A DNA stretch of 64,000 bases from positions 12,527-76,526 of the forward strand of contig DATNCQ010000130.1 in assembly GCA_035571515.1 (NCBI GenBank). The letters are read 5' to 3'. The translations under genes and the position numbers were made by a program. This stretch comes from Gp6-AA40 sp035571515. GTDB lineage: Bacteria > Acidobacteriota > Vicinamibacteria > Vicinamibacterales > UBA2999. Positions 7,883 to 16,675 of this stretch are shown in pieces. The notes under the pieces are model-generated. The model was not told the DNA's origin, did not search any database, and saw nothing but the letters and a program-made list of their open reading frames with translations. How positions within the stretch are numbered: the stretch's first letter is position 1; each line of letters begins with the position of its first letter.

Positions 7883-9235
7883 GTGACGAGACCGTTATTC
7901 CTCGCGCTGGTTGCTGCTGTCCTGTTGATTGATGCCGACGCCGCGCAGGCACCACGTCCCGTGGACGCGGTGCTGTACGAGGGTGCGCGGCTCATTACGG
8001 GCGGCGACGGTCCGCCAATCGAGCGTTCCGCATTCCTTGTCCAGAGCGGCCACTTCACGCGGGTGGGGCGCCAGGGAGAGGTACAGGCGCCCGCCGGTGC
8101 GATGCGCGTGGATCTGACCGGCAAGACGGTGATTCCAGCGTTGGTCGATGCGCACTCGCACATCGGCTACATGAAGAACCTCACCAGCGGCCCCCAGAAC
8201 TACACGAGAGAGAACATCCTCGACCACCTGCATCGGTTTGCCTACTTCGGCGTGGCTGCGTCGCAAGCGATGGGGAGCGATTTCGGGGAGCTGCCGTTTC
8301 AGATCAGGGAGGAGCAGCGCACCGGGAAGGATCCCGATGCCGCGAGATTCCTGACCGCAGGCCGGGGACTCGCTCCGATTGAAGAGATCAGCCCGACGAA
8401 CATGCGTCACGCCGCGTACGTCGTGACCACGGTCGAAGGCGCGCGCGCTGACGTGCAGGAACTGGCGCAGCGGAAGATTCCGTTGATCAAGATGTGGGTC
8501 GATAGTCGCGGCGGGACGATCAAGACGCTGACGCCCGACCTGTACGGCGCCATTCTGGACGAAGCCCACACGCACGGGATGCGCGTGGCCGTGCATGCGA
8601 CCGAACTGTCCGACGCCAAGAACCTGCTGCGGACAGGCATCGACGTCTTCGCCCACATGATCAGCGACGTCGATGACGAGCTGATCGCGCTGTTCAAGCA
8701 ACACCCGAACACAGTGCTGCTGACGGCACTGAGCGCACCTCGCCGCGTCGTTGCGGCGTCCTGGCTCTCGCCGGTGCACCCACTCATCGCCGAGACCGTG
8801 CGGCCGGAGCAAATCAAAAGACTGCAGGGTCGGCTGTCGTCGCAGAGTCCTCAGGCGATTGAAGAGGGACGCCGGGCGTGGGAGCGTCTGGCACGCGGCC
8901 TCCGACTGTTATCAGCTGCAGGAGTGAAAATCGGTGTCGGCACGGACGGCGGCGGCCAAACAGGCGATCAATTCGTCGGCTGGACGATGCACGCCGAGTT
9001 GGAAAACCTGGTCGCTGCGGGCCTCACACCCGCGCAGGTGCTCGTCGCTGCGACGCGCCACTCGGCGGAGATTCTCGGGCTCGACGACCTGGGGATGGTC
9101 GCCGTCAGCAAGAGTGCCGACTTCGTGGTCCTGGACGGGAACCCGCTCGACGACATCACCAACACGCGACGCATCGCCAGGGTGTTCCTGCGGGGCCACG
9201 AAGTCGACCGCGCGAAGCTCAGGGCAGGCTGGTAG
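7883..9235 (+). CDS. Exported amidohydrolase family protein
   Basis: 450 residues with a signal peptide. The metal site starts with H91-S-H93 in LVDAHSHIG; further metal or catalytic residues are likely in AVHATEL and the late Asp in GTDGGG. The C-terminal SKSADFVVLDGNPLDDI segment is typical of imidazolonepropionase/prolidase-like amidohydrolases. The start is a GTG at 7883; an ATG at 7875 is out of frame. Transcribed divergently from the copper operon. Probably hydrolyses a cyclic amide or dipeptide outside the cytoplasm. Confidence 0.85.
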   Translation: MTRPLFLALVAAVLLIDADAAQAPRPVDAVLYEGARLITGGDGPPIERSAFLVQSGHFTRVGRQGEVQAPAGAMRVDLTGKTVIPALVDAHSHIGYMKNLTSGPQNYTRENILDHLHRFAYFGVAASQAMGSDFGELPFQIREEQRTGKDPDAARFLTAGRGLAPIEEISPTNMRHAAYVVTTVEGARADVQELAQRKIPLIKMWVDSRGGTIKTLTPDLYGAILDEAHTHGMRVAVHATELSDAKNLLRTGIDVFAHMISDVDDELIALFKQHPNTVLLTALSAPRRVVAASWLSPVHPLIAETVRPEQIKRLQGRLSSQSPQAIEEGRRAWERLARGLRLLSAAGVKIGVGTDGGGQTGDQFVGWTMHAELENLVAAGLTPAQVLVAATRHSAEILGLDDLGMVAVSKSADFVVLDGNPLDDITNTRRIARVFLRGHEVDRAKLRAGW

Positions 9236-9309
9236 CGGAGGTTCAGGGCCGCGCGATTACGCAGGGATTTACTGCGGGAAGAGAAGGCTGCGCTCGAGAA
9301 GAGCTCGAC

Positions 9310-10629
9310 TCAGCGATTTGGGACCACCTCGGTGAGCCGAATGTCATCGGGACGGACAAGGACAACCTTGCCGTTCTCGAAGAAGGCGAAAAACTGCAGG
9401 ATGCCGTCGGCGGTCGAGTACTGCCAACGGGGCCCGGCGATCGTCACCGGGTTGCCGTACATCGCGCGTATGTCCGCTTCCGTTTTCCCGATGAGAGATT
9501 TGGTCGACTCTGCGTCCGCGGGTCGCGTGGCCGCTCGCTGGCGCGCTTGCAAGGTGCCTCTCAGCGAATTCCCCATCGCGTTGTTCCCCTCGTGACACGC
9601 GTACTCGTACATCTGGTACGGCTCGGCCTTCGTGGCGCCCACGTTGTCGTTGTACGACAGCACGCGATCCTTCTCCCACGGCTGCATGAACGTCCACGGT
9701 CTCGTCCAGGTCGTCGGGTCGTTGACGGTGACGTAGTAATGGATCCGGTTTGGACCGACGGGCACGAAGCGCTCGACGACACGAAAGTTGCCGAACGGGA
9801 TCCCGGCGTCGGCGAAGGCGCCAACGGATCCACCGCTCTGCTTGTTCGTGTAACCGGTCGTTTCGACGACCAGCGTGTTCCCTTCCCAGTGCCCGCGTGA
9901 ATCGCCCATCCAGCCGCCCATCGTGCCGCCGAGGTGCGGCCGCCCGTCCAGCGGGATGATTCGCGTGTTGAGCCGTTCGTGCGCCAGCATCACCCATCCG
10001 GGCGACTGCATGAGATATTGCGCGCTGTTGTAGCCCATGGTGGTGGTCGGCACTTGTGCGGCAATGCACCGCTCGGCCAGGTCGTAGTCCTCCCAATGGC
10101 GGATCTCGATGACCGCAGCCGACGGCTCCGTTGCAGGATGCGCTCGGAGGTACGCCTGCTGTCTCGCCAACCCTTCCGGTGTCAGGGGCGGTATTCTCCC
10201 GTCCGGCGGATCCTCGATGAGGGCGGTCCGGTTGTCGGAAACGAAGCTCTGGGGCGTCCAGAATCCGTTGTATGCGTCGAGACGATCCAGGTCGGCAACC
10301 GTGGCGCCGGCGCACCGCTGATCGTTCCGATTACATAGCGGGTCGTTATCCCCACTGGTCCTCGCGCGCGCGGTCAGTTCGGCATCGGTGAACGTTTTTT
10401 TTCCTGCCAGATTCGCGGGCCGTTGCATCGGCACGTTGGTATGGTTGTCCCACACCCCTTGCAGATCCGGGTCACCCCACGGCGTTTTTGGAGGTGCGTA
10501 GGTCGATGCAGGGACTGCGAACGTGGTCGTCCCGCTCGGTGCCTGACCCGCCACCACAGCCCCAGCCAGCCACATCGTCACGCCGACGACCACCAGCGAA
10601 CCGGCCCCAATCAGAAACCGATGGCGCAT
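9310..10629 (-). CDS. Exported protein of acidobacterial type, SmpA/OmlA-like C-terminus
   Basis: About 439 residues. The ATG at 10629 is preferred because GGAGGG lies 9 nt upstream and a leader peptide (RHRFLIGAGSLVVVGV) follows directly. The middle contains the block GGWMGDSRGHWEGNTLVV, recurrent in exported hypothetical proteins of this phylum. The last 60 residues (KTEADIRAMYGNP ... ILQFFAFFENGKV) resemble the SmpA/OmlA fold. Third gene of an operon after the DUF6152 gene; the function is unknown, and a cell-surface or periplasmic role is inferred from the leader. Confidence 0.75.
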   Translation of the reverse strand: MRHRFLIGAGSLVVVGVTMWLAGAVVAGQAPSGTTTFAVPASTYAPPKTPWGDPDLQGVWDNHTNVPMQRPANLAGKKTFTDAELTARARTSGDNDPLCNRNDQRCAGATVADLDRLDAYNGFWTPQSFVSDNRTALIEDPPDGRIPPLTPEGLARQQAYLRAHPATEPSAAVIEIRHWEDYDLAERCIAAQVPTTTMGYNSAQYLMQSPGWVMLAHERLNTRIIPLDGRPHLGGTMGGWMGDSRGHWEGNTLVVETTGYTNKQSGGSVGAFADAGIPFGNFRVVERFVPVGPNRIHYYVTVNDPTTWTRPWTFMQPWEKDRVLSYNDNVGATKAEPYQMYEYACHEGNNAMGNSLRGTLQARQRAATRPADAESTKSLIGKTEADIRAMYGNPVTIAGPRWQYSTADGILQFFAFFENGKVVLVRPDDIRLTEVVPNR

Positions 10630-10642
10630 CTGTCCCTCCGAT

Positions 10643-11470
10643 TCAGTTACGCGGCGGCGACACCAGCTCTCCATAGAAGAATTGCTCGACGTACTCGGCG
10701 CACCTGAACTGAAGCAGCTGGACGTTTTTTTCGATGCGGCGATACAGCGGCATGCTGATCTTCCATGGACGCGTGAAGACGTTCGGATCTTCGATCGTGG
10801 CTTCGTACGCGAGGTGGTCGTTGTCGATCATGGTGTAGCGTTCGACCACGTGCAACGCCTCGGTGGCGAAATTCCCCGCCCGGTCGAACCATGTCTGCCC
10901 GTTGAAGCCGGTGACGTCGATGACAAGCGTGTCGTCGTCCCACCGAGCGTTCGACCACCCCATCCACGATTCGATCGGCGCTTCCTTCTTCCCGTTCATG
11001 AAGATCTCGCGCCGCGCGTACGAGTACTGGTACACGATCCACATCCGATTCGGACTCTGAAAGATCTGAAATGGATGGGGAAGGTAGGTCGCTCGCGGCA
11101 CGCCGGGCAGAAAACAATTCAGTTCCGGGTCGGCGTTCAGGTCTCGCCCCGGTTTGCCGGGGAGGGCATTCTTCCGATTCTGTTCCCGCTTCGCCAGCGC
11201 CTCCGGCTTGTACGGGATCTTGCCGCCCTCGACGACGCTCATGCCCGGGAGACGGGCGCCCCATACGCCTGTGACGACGACCGGCGATGGCCCGCCCTCG
11301 TGGTCTTCGAGATCCCAGTTCGCGGTCGACAGCGTTTGCCAGATGCCGTTCAAGTCGGGTTTCTTATCCCATGAGGTTCGCGGAATCCGACCGTCCTGGG
11401 TCAGCACCCGCGGCTGGGCAGAGGCGACCAACCCTGCAGCCGCCACCAACGCCAACAGAGACATTCGCAT
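10643..11470 (-). CDS. Exported hypothetical protein, operon partner of DUF6152
   Basis: 275 residues starting at the ATG at 11470, followed by a signal peptide (MRMSLLALVAAAGLVASAQ). It shares the block WMGWSNARWDDDTLVIDVTG with the downstream neighbour (GDSRGHWEGNTLVVETTG), so the two are probably distant paralogues. It sits 8 nt after the DUF6152 gene and 13 nt before the next gene, a compact operon. The longer open frame back to 11743 overlaps the DUF6152 gene and is rejected. Confidence 0.75.
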   Translation of the reverse strand: MRMSLLALVAAAGLVASAQPRVLTQDGRIPRTSWDKKPDLNGIWQTLSTANWDLEDHEGGPSPVVVTGVWGARLPGMSVVEGGKIPYKPEALAKREQNRKNALPGKPGRDLNADPELNCFLPGVPRATYLPHPFQIFQSPNRMWIVYQYSYARREIFMNGKKEAPIESWMGWSNARWDDDTLVIDVTGFNGQTWFDRAGNFATEALHVVERYTMIDNDHLAYEATIEDPNVFTRPWKISMPLYRRIEKNVQLLQFRCAEYVEQFFYGELVSPPRN

Positions 11471-11478
11471 CCGGGTGA

Positions 11479-11886
11479 CTAATTTTTTGGCGCGTCGGGC
11501 CCGGTCGAGCCGATGAAGAGCGCGCGCCCGTCCGGCAGCGTCACGTTCGTGCCGTTTGCTTTCGCCGTGCCGTCCCTCGCCTGATACCCGGTCACCTTGA
11601 TCTCGGTGCCAGCCGGCAGATCCTGCCTTCGAAGGCCGCGGCGGAGAAGCGTGTTCGGCGTCCCCGTCTCGACGGCCCATTCCTCGGTTGTGCCATCCCG
11701 TTTCTTGACGTCGACATGGATCCAGGCGTGCGGGTTGATCCACTCGACCTTCGTGACGGTTCCCGTCAGCTGGATTGGCCGGTTGATGTCGAATTCGGCG
11801 GAGAAGGAATGGTGCGCGACCGCCTGCGCGGCTCCGACGAGCACCAGGAGACCGCCGAGACCTGCCGCCGTCAGGATCGTGCGCAT
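11479..11886 (-). CDS. DUF6152 family exported protein
   Basis: 135 residues with a signal peptide (MRTILTAAGLGGLLVLVGAAQ). The conserved core AHHSFSAEFD ... WINPHAWIHVDV and a small OB-like beta-barrel are diagnostic of DUF6152. The function is unknown; the family typically co-occurs with the two exported proteins that follow here, suggesting a joint envelope function. First gene of the three-gene operon 11886-9310. Confidence 0.85.
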   Translation of the reverse strand: MRTILTAAGLGGLLVLVGAAQAVAHHSFSAEFDINRPIQLTGTVTKVEWINPHAWIHVDVKKRDGTTEEWAVETGTPNTLLRRGLRRQDLPAGTEIKVTGYQARDGTAKANGTNVTLPDGRALFIGSTGPDAPKN

Positions 11887-12177
11887 GGCGTCAGCCCTCC
11901 ACGAGGACGCACGATACCACGTCTGAGCTCGCGGCCGCGCGAGCGTGCCAACTCGTCCTCAGTGAACAGCTTCGCGCCCAGGGAGAGAAGCAGCGTCGCC
12001 CCCCAGGCGGGGGCATGCCTTGGAAGGCGTGTCACGTCATGGACGAGCGACTCCGGTTTGCCGCCCGCCTGCTCGATGGACACTTGTCGTCCGTCTCGGA
12101 TGGTCACGCGACTACGACGGCGAAGCGAGCGAACCCTTGACACGACCGAGCACTCACGGAAAATGCCTCCTCCTCGA
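11887..12177. other. No supported gene
   Basis: A 90-residue minus-strand frame (11871-12143) is open but has no recognisable domain and overlaps the DUF6152 start. Nothing else is supported. Confidence 0.4.
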
Positions 12178-12722
12178 TCAACGCGTACTAAGGGACTGCG
12201 CGAACCCGTCGAGTCCGGGAAAGAGACTCGCTCGAGTGATATTCATCAGGCGCAAGTCGCGACGGATCTCGCCGCGGCATTTTCCCTCCATCTGGTGGCA
12301 CTTCACGAACTCATCGATTTGCGGTCCGAAGGTCCGCCGGGCGTTCTCAGCGAGTGAGTGCTGAACGCTGCCCTGGAACAAGAAGAGCGATTGCTGTGCG
12401 ATCTGCCGTTGACTCGGGTGGACGAGTCCGGCGGGCGCGACTACGCAGTGACTCTCCCATTCCAGCGAGTTGTAGATCCACTCCAATACCGGCTTCGCGA
12501 TCCGCCCTTCTGCCATCGATCTGCACGCGTCCTCATTGACTGCCCAAATGGCGCAGGTCTCGTTCGGTGACACGTCCTCGACCGCAAAGTAGGCAGCGAC
12601 GTACGGCGACCGCGTGAAGTCCAATAGGCGCGTGGGCGCGCCATGATGCTGCATAGACCCAAGGAGGTCGAGGTGACTGGTAGGTATCTGCCCAGCAGGC
12701 AGATAGTTCGGCGGCTTGTCTT
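12178..12722 (-). pseudogene. FRG-domain protein, N-terminally truncated
   Basis: The frame contains the FRG signature MQHHGAPTRLLDFTRSPY followed by VAAYFAVED, then a normal-looking C-terminal half ending at 12178. Upstream of the motif only about 22 in-frame codons remain before a TAA at about 12722, immediately next to the tRNA-Asn fragment. Full-length FRG proteins have roughly 100 further residues here. FRG domains are common in phage-defence and abortive-infection contexts. The break beside an attachment-like scar suggests loss of the N-terminus by recombination; a short active version from ATG 12654 cannot be excluded. Confidence 0.75.
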
Positions 12723-12728
12723 AGGCGG

Positions 12729-12773
12729 TGGCTCCTCAGGCTGGATTCGAATCAGCAACCCTCCGGTTAACAG
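12729..12773 (-). repeat. tRNA-Asn(GUU) 3'-half fragment, att-like copy 1
   Basis: 45 nt read on the minus strand from the anticodon loop CTGTTAA through the T arm to the encoded GCCA end. One mismatch from the copy at 31030-31074 disrupts the T stem (GCTGA against CCAGC). The 5' half of a tRNA is absent, so this is not a functional gene. Fragments of this extent are the usual scar of integrases that target tRNA 3' ends. Confidence 0.8.
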
Positions 12774-12815
12774 GTTGACGCGGGTGCAGCGCTTGCGTGC
12801 CGCGCGATTGCGAGC

Positions 12816-13268
12816 TTACGAATCGTTCGTTGGCGGATAGTCGGCGTCGGCCTGTAGCCAGGTATCGATCGAATCGGCGCGCGGTTGCTGGCCTTTCGTC
12901 GATGCCGTTTGATGCCAGCGCAGTGCGTCCTTGACGGCGGCAACCACCGTTGCGCGCTTGAAGGGTTTCACCAGGTAGCTGATCACGCCGCTTGACAGGC
13001 TCACCTGCGGCGGGATCGTGGCGTCGCCGGTCGCCAGCAGCATGGCGACTGCCGGATGGCGCCGTCGAATCTGTTCGATCAGCCACGTTCCATCGTGGCC
13101 GGGCATGTCTTTATCGACCAGGACCGCGGCAATCGGCCGCAGGCCGATCACCGACAGCGCGCTTTCGGCGTCCGCGGCTTCACTGAGCGAGAAGCCCTCC
13201 GCCGCGAGCCACTCGGACAGCAACTCCCGAATATCGCGCTCGTCGTCGACGATGAGGATTTCGCTCAC
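12816..13268 (-). CDS. Response regulator, single receiver domain
   Basis: 150 residues, CheY-like. Acid pocket D8/D9, phosphoacceptor D52 in VLVDKDMPG, T80 in LLATGD and K101 in LVKPF are all present. After residue 120 there is only a short tail without a DNA-binding domain, so output is through protein contact. It is divergent from the sensor kinase at 13328, with 59 nt between starts; the pair is very likely one two-component system. Confidence 0.92.
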   Translation of the reverse strand: MSEILIVDDERDIRELLSEWLAAEGFSLSEAADAESALSVIGLRPIAAVLVDKDMPGHDGTWLIEQIRRRHPAVAMLLATGDATIPPQVSLSSGVISYLVKPFKRATVVAAVKDALRWHQTASTKGQQPRADSIDTWLQADADYPPTNDS

Positions 13269-13327
13269 GTGGACCTCGATGTCTGACGGGGAGGCTTCAG
13301 CTTATCATCGGCGCGAGGCTGGTGGAC

Positions 13328-14833
13328 ATGGACGAGCACGCGCAGGCGAGGCTGCTCGAAGCGGCGCCGGATGCGATGGTTGTCGCCGACGCGAGCGGCA
13401 CGATCGTCATGATCAACGCCGCGACCGAGCGGCTCTTTGGCTACACGCGCCAGGAACTCGTCGGCATGCCCATCGAAGCGCTCGTGCCCGAAGCGTCGGC
13501 GGCGCGTCACGTCGGCCATCGCGACAGCTACGTGGCGGAGCCGGCGGTCCGCGCCATGGGAAGCGGCCTCGACCTGTGGGGGCGTCGCAAGGACGGGTCG
13601 CTCGTGCCCGTCGAGATCAGCCTCAGCCCGATGCACGCGCCGGAAGGACTCGTCGTCGTCGCGGCGGTGCGGGACATCAGCGAACGCCGGGCAGCGGAAA
13701 GGAGCCTGAAGGACAGCGAAGAGCGTCTCGAGGCCGCCGCCCGCGGCGCCAATCTCGGCTTATGGGACGTCGATCCACGCAGCCGCGAAGTGCTCGTCAA
13801 CGACATCTTCGAATCGCAGCTGGGATACCCGCCGCTCGCGCTGCGCGCAACCAGCGACAAGTGGACGAGACTTCGCGGTGGCCTCGACGGCTGGATCGAG
13901 CTCCTTCATCCAGACGACCGCGCACGTGTCTCCGGTTTGATCCAGCGCTATCTGGCGGGCGAGTCCGACACCTACGCGGCGGAACAGCGCGTTCGCGGTC
14001 CGGATGGCTCCTATCGATGGATGCTGAGCGTGGGCAACTCCGTGCCGCGGGATGAGGACGGCCGGCCGCTGCGCGTGAACGGGGTGCACATCGACATCAG
14101 CGAGATGAAGGGACTGCAGGCCGCGCTCGAGCGTCGTTACGAAGAGCTGCAACGTCTGCAGGGATTGCGCGACGGCCTGGTCCACATGATCGTCCACGAC
14201 TTGCGCTCGCCGCTCACGAGCGTGATGGGTTATCTCGAGCTCCTGCGCACGGCCACCGACGTCTCGGCTGAAAAGCGGGTGTCGTTCATCGACAAAGCCC
14301 ATTCCGGTTCGGCGCAGATGGCGGAGATGATCAGCTCGCTGCTGGACATCAACCGCCTCGAGGCCGGCGAGATGCCCGTCGATCGCCAATCCGTTGACCT
14401 GTGCGAGGTTGTCGCGGATGCGCTGCGATCGCTCGGCGGCCTGACGATCGGCCGACACGTGACCGAGAGCGCGCCAGAGGGACCAGTCGTGTCCAGTTGC
14501 GACCCGGCGCTCATTCGCCGCGTAGTTGGCAACCTGCTGGGCAACGCGCTCAAGTTCACGCCAGAGTCCGGGGCCATCACGATCACCGCGGCCCGTCGCG
14601 ACGGCCGGCCGCGCGTCGAGGTGGCGGACACGGGCCCCGGCATTCCCGCCGATTTCCTCGGCCGGGTATTCGACAAGTTCAGTCAGGCCGGTGAAGGCCG
14701 CGCGCGCAAGCGATATTCGACGGGGCTGGGTCTCGCGTTTTGCAAACTCGCCGTCGAGGCCCACGGTGGAACGATTGGCGTCGACAGCGAGGTCGGCGTG
14801 GGCAGCCGGTTCTGGTTCGAGCTCCCGGCCTAA
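13328..14833 (+). CDS. PAS-PAS sensor histidine kinase
   Basis: 501 residues from ATG 13328. Two PAS domains (about 8-120 and 130-265, with PAC-like tails RDISERRAAERS and IDISEM) are followed by a HisKA domain with the phosphorylatable His near residue 290 in VHDLRSPLTS. The ATPase domain shows N box NLLGNALKF, G1 VADTGPGIP and G2 GLGLAFCKL. No membrane segment is visible, so the kinase is cytoplasmic and senses an internal signal. Divergent partner is the receiver protein at 12816-13268. Confidence 0.93.
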   Translation: MDEHAQARLLEAAPDAMVVADASGTIVMINAATERLFGYTRQELVGMPIEALVPEASAARHVGHRDSYVAEPAVRAMGSGLDLWGRRKDGSLVPVEISLSPMHAPEGLVVVAAVRDISERRAAERSLKDSEERLEAAARGANLGLWDVDPRSREVLVNDIFESQLGYPPLALRATSDKWTRLRGGLDGWIELLHPDDRARVSGLIQRYLAGESDTYAAEQRVRGPDGSYRWMLSVGNSVPRDEDGRPLRVNGVHIDISEMKGLQAALERRYEELQRLQGLRDGLVHMIVHDLRSPLTSVMGYLELLRTATDVSAEKRVSFIDKAHSGSAQMAEMISSLLDINRLEAGEMPVDRQSVDLCEVVADALRSLGGLTIGRHVTESAPEGPVVSSCDPALIRRVVGNLLGNALKFTPESGAITITAARRDGRPRVEVADTGPGIPADFLGRVFDKFSQAGEGRARKRYSTGLGLAFCKLAVEAHGGTIGVDSEVGVGSRFWFELPA

Positions 14834-15009
14834 GAGGCGCCGCGCGTGTTCAAGGTACCGCGCCTGCCGTCGCTACGACGTTGTAGGACGACTCGAGCCC
14901 TCCGCCGGCTCCATTTCGGAGGCTGTGACGGCGGCACGAGTGCGAAGCGGCCCTCGGTTCAAACGTCGCCACCGTTCGACGTCAGACAGGCGCCGGGGCG
15001 CAGTCCCTG

Positions 15010-15660
15010 CTATGGCTCCCCGTGGCCTCGTGCGCCCAGCGTTCCGGCGAGCGCAGGTGGCCGCGCGGCGCATCCAACCGCGCAAGGCATCCGGTCGACA
15101 ATCAGATTCGTCCTCGTATCGATCAGGATCAGCGCGCGCCCCAGGAATCGATACTGGAAGTCATCAGGAAGTCTCGGTAGTACGGCGAGCATGCCACCGG
15201 GCATGGTGGCGAGCGGTTTCCCTGTCGGGTACACGCGGTTGATGCGACGCGACACGTCTCCCGGATTGTCGTCCATGATGGCCGCCATCGTGCCGGGGTT
15301 CGTTTCAACGAGCAGGACGTTCCGGAACTCCGCACTGATGGTCGCGGTAAAAATGTCGCCTTGTCTGGCGTCCCCGCGCGCAACACGAACCCTGTTCGCC
15401 AACGCGCGCTGCGCTCGCCAGATCTCTCCTCGATCGTCGGTCACGGTCAGATCAGGCAATCCCTTCTCGAGGCGGCTCCGCAGCTCGACGTAATGCGCCA
15501 CGCGGTCGCTGAAGTCAGCCGCGATGACACCCCACGCCTGAACCCTGAACACCGGGTCCTCCGGCCGGTCGCGTGTCGTCGGCGCCTGCGCATAGCCCAC
15601 GGACGCGCACGAGACCATCACGGCGACGGCACGCGCGATCTGCTGCACTCGAGTGGTCAT
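15010..15660 (-). CDS. Exported hypothetical protein
   Basis: 216 residues from ATG 15660; a signal peptide (residues 1 to about 25) follows. The body has the pattern VAHYVELRSRLEKGLPDLTVTD and IWRAQRALANRVRVARGDA, seen in acidobacterial exported proteins of unknown function. The C-terminus is close to a low-complexity stretch and may be misread. Neighbours give no functional clue. Confidence 0.65.
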   Translation of the reverse strand: MTTRVQQIARAVAVMVSCASVGYAQAPTTRDRPEDPVFRVQAWGVIAADFSDRVAHYVELRSRLEKGLPDLTVTDDRGEIWRAQRALANRVRVARGDARQGDIFTATISAEFRNVLLVETNPGTMAAIMDDNPGDVSRRINRVYPTGKPLATMPGGMLAVLPRLPDDFQYRFLGRALILIDTRTNLIVDRMPCAVGCAARPPALAGTLGARGHGEP

Positions 15661-15848
15661 CGTCCATCGTGACGCAAATCTGGCGTGCCGCCTGTTCTGT
15701 TTCGCACAACCGCGAATGCCCACGGTCGCTATGTGCGGTAATGAACAGCGACAGCGCAGCGGTCGCGTTACCCTCGCGGAATCGCTGGCTCCGTCGGCGC
15801 GTCCAGTTTCGGGCGTTCCGGGCGTCCAAGGCGAACCTTCAGTAGTCG

Positions 15849-16124
15849 ATGCCTACCGCACCCACACATCCGATCAATCGCGACACCGCGTTCGTGTCTC
15901 CGCGCAGCTACCGCATGAAGGCCGGCGATGTGCTGGTCTCCCGGCCGACCGCGCGTGCGGATCTCTATGAAATCTCCGTGGTGCCCTCCCTCGCTCACCT
16001 GAGCAACGTCCGCTACGAAGATGGGTGGGAGACTGGTCGCCAACTCGCACGTCGATTGGCGGTGGATAGCTGGTTCACGGCCGATCACACCCATTTCCTG
16101 CCGATCGCTGCCTACCGTCCATAA
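15849..16124 (+). CDS. Small hypothetical protein (DUF2188-like size)
   Basis: 91 residues from ATG 15849. A conserved-looking core MKAGDVLVSRPTARADLYEI is followed by an Ala/Arg-rich helix and a C-terminal WFTADHTHFLPIAAYR strand. Overall order resembles short nucleotide-free beta-alpha-beta proteins such as DUF2188, but the match is weak. No operon partner. Confidence 0.55.
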   Translation: MPTAPTHPINRDTAFVSPRSYRMKAGDVLVSRPTARADLYEISVVPSLAHLSNVRYEDGWETGRQLARRLAVDSWFTADHTHFLPIAAYRP

Positions 16125-16675
16125 AAGGCAGCTCGACGATGCAGGCGCAGCCGGTTCTACGCGCTCGACGCACAGACGACGCGTTGAATGAGTTGAAGAT
16201 CTGCAGTGGCCCGCTGTGGCTGAGAGCTCGGACGTTCACGGCGTTCTCGCGGACACCGAGGGCTTTGCGTCGACGGCCGATGGCCCTTCATCTACTGCGA
16301 ATCACGAACCCGGCAACGAACTCCGTAAGCCGATCACGCCTGAGGTATTGATCGCGGTTGTTCGCAAAGTTTTCTCATCTCCCGATCGTTGCCGAAGGCT
16401 TATCTCCAAGGACGGGGGCCATAATGGCGAGATCAAGGTCAACGCCTCACTGTTGACGGTCGTACTGCACGATTAGGCCCGCATCATCCGGCCTGCTCTC
16501 GCTTCGCAGTCTCCCATCCGACCGTCTGTCCGCTGAAAACCACCTGTCAGAGTGCTCCGTTGTCCGGTCTTGAACAGCGCTACGTCACGGCGCACGCTAC
16601 GCTCCCTTCGTACAGCGTCGACGTTGTCGAGTTCACAACGAACTGATCAGCAGCGCCGCGTAAGGATGGACATGA
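16125..16675. other. Mostly non-coding; possible receiver-domain tail
   Basis: One frame (16216-16476) contains ELRKPITPEVLIAVVRKVF, which looks like the last helix of a CheY-type receiver after its KP motif. The rest of a receiver is missing, so at most this is a decayed remnant. No other gene is visible in the stretch. Confidence 0.3.

Noticed and set aside
11871..12143. 90-residue minus-strand frame
   Set aside because: Overlaps the DUF6152 start; no domain or RBS seen.
12729..12773. Functional tRNA-Asn gene
   Set aside because: Only the 3' half is present; no D arm or 5' acceptor strand.
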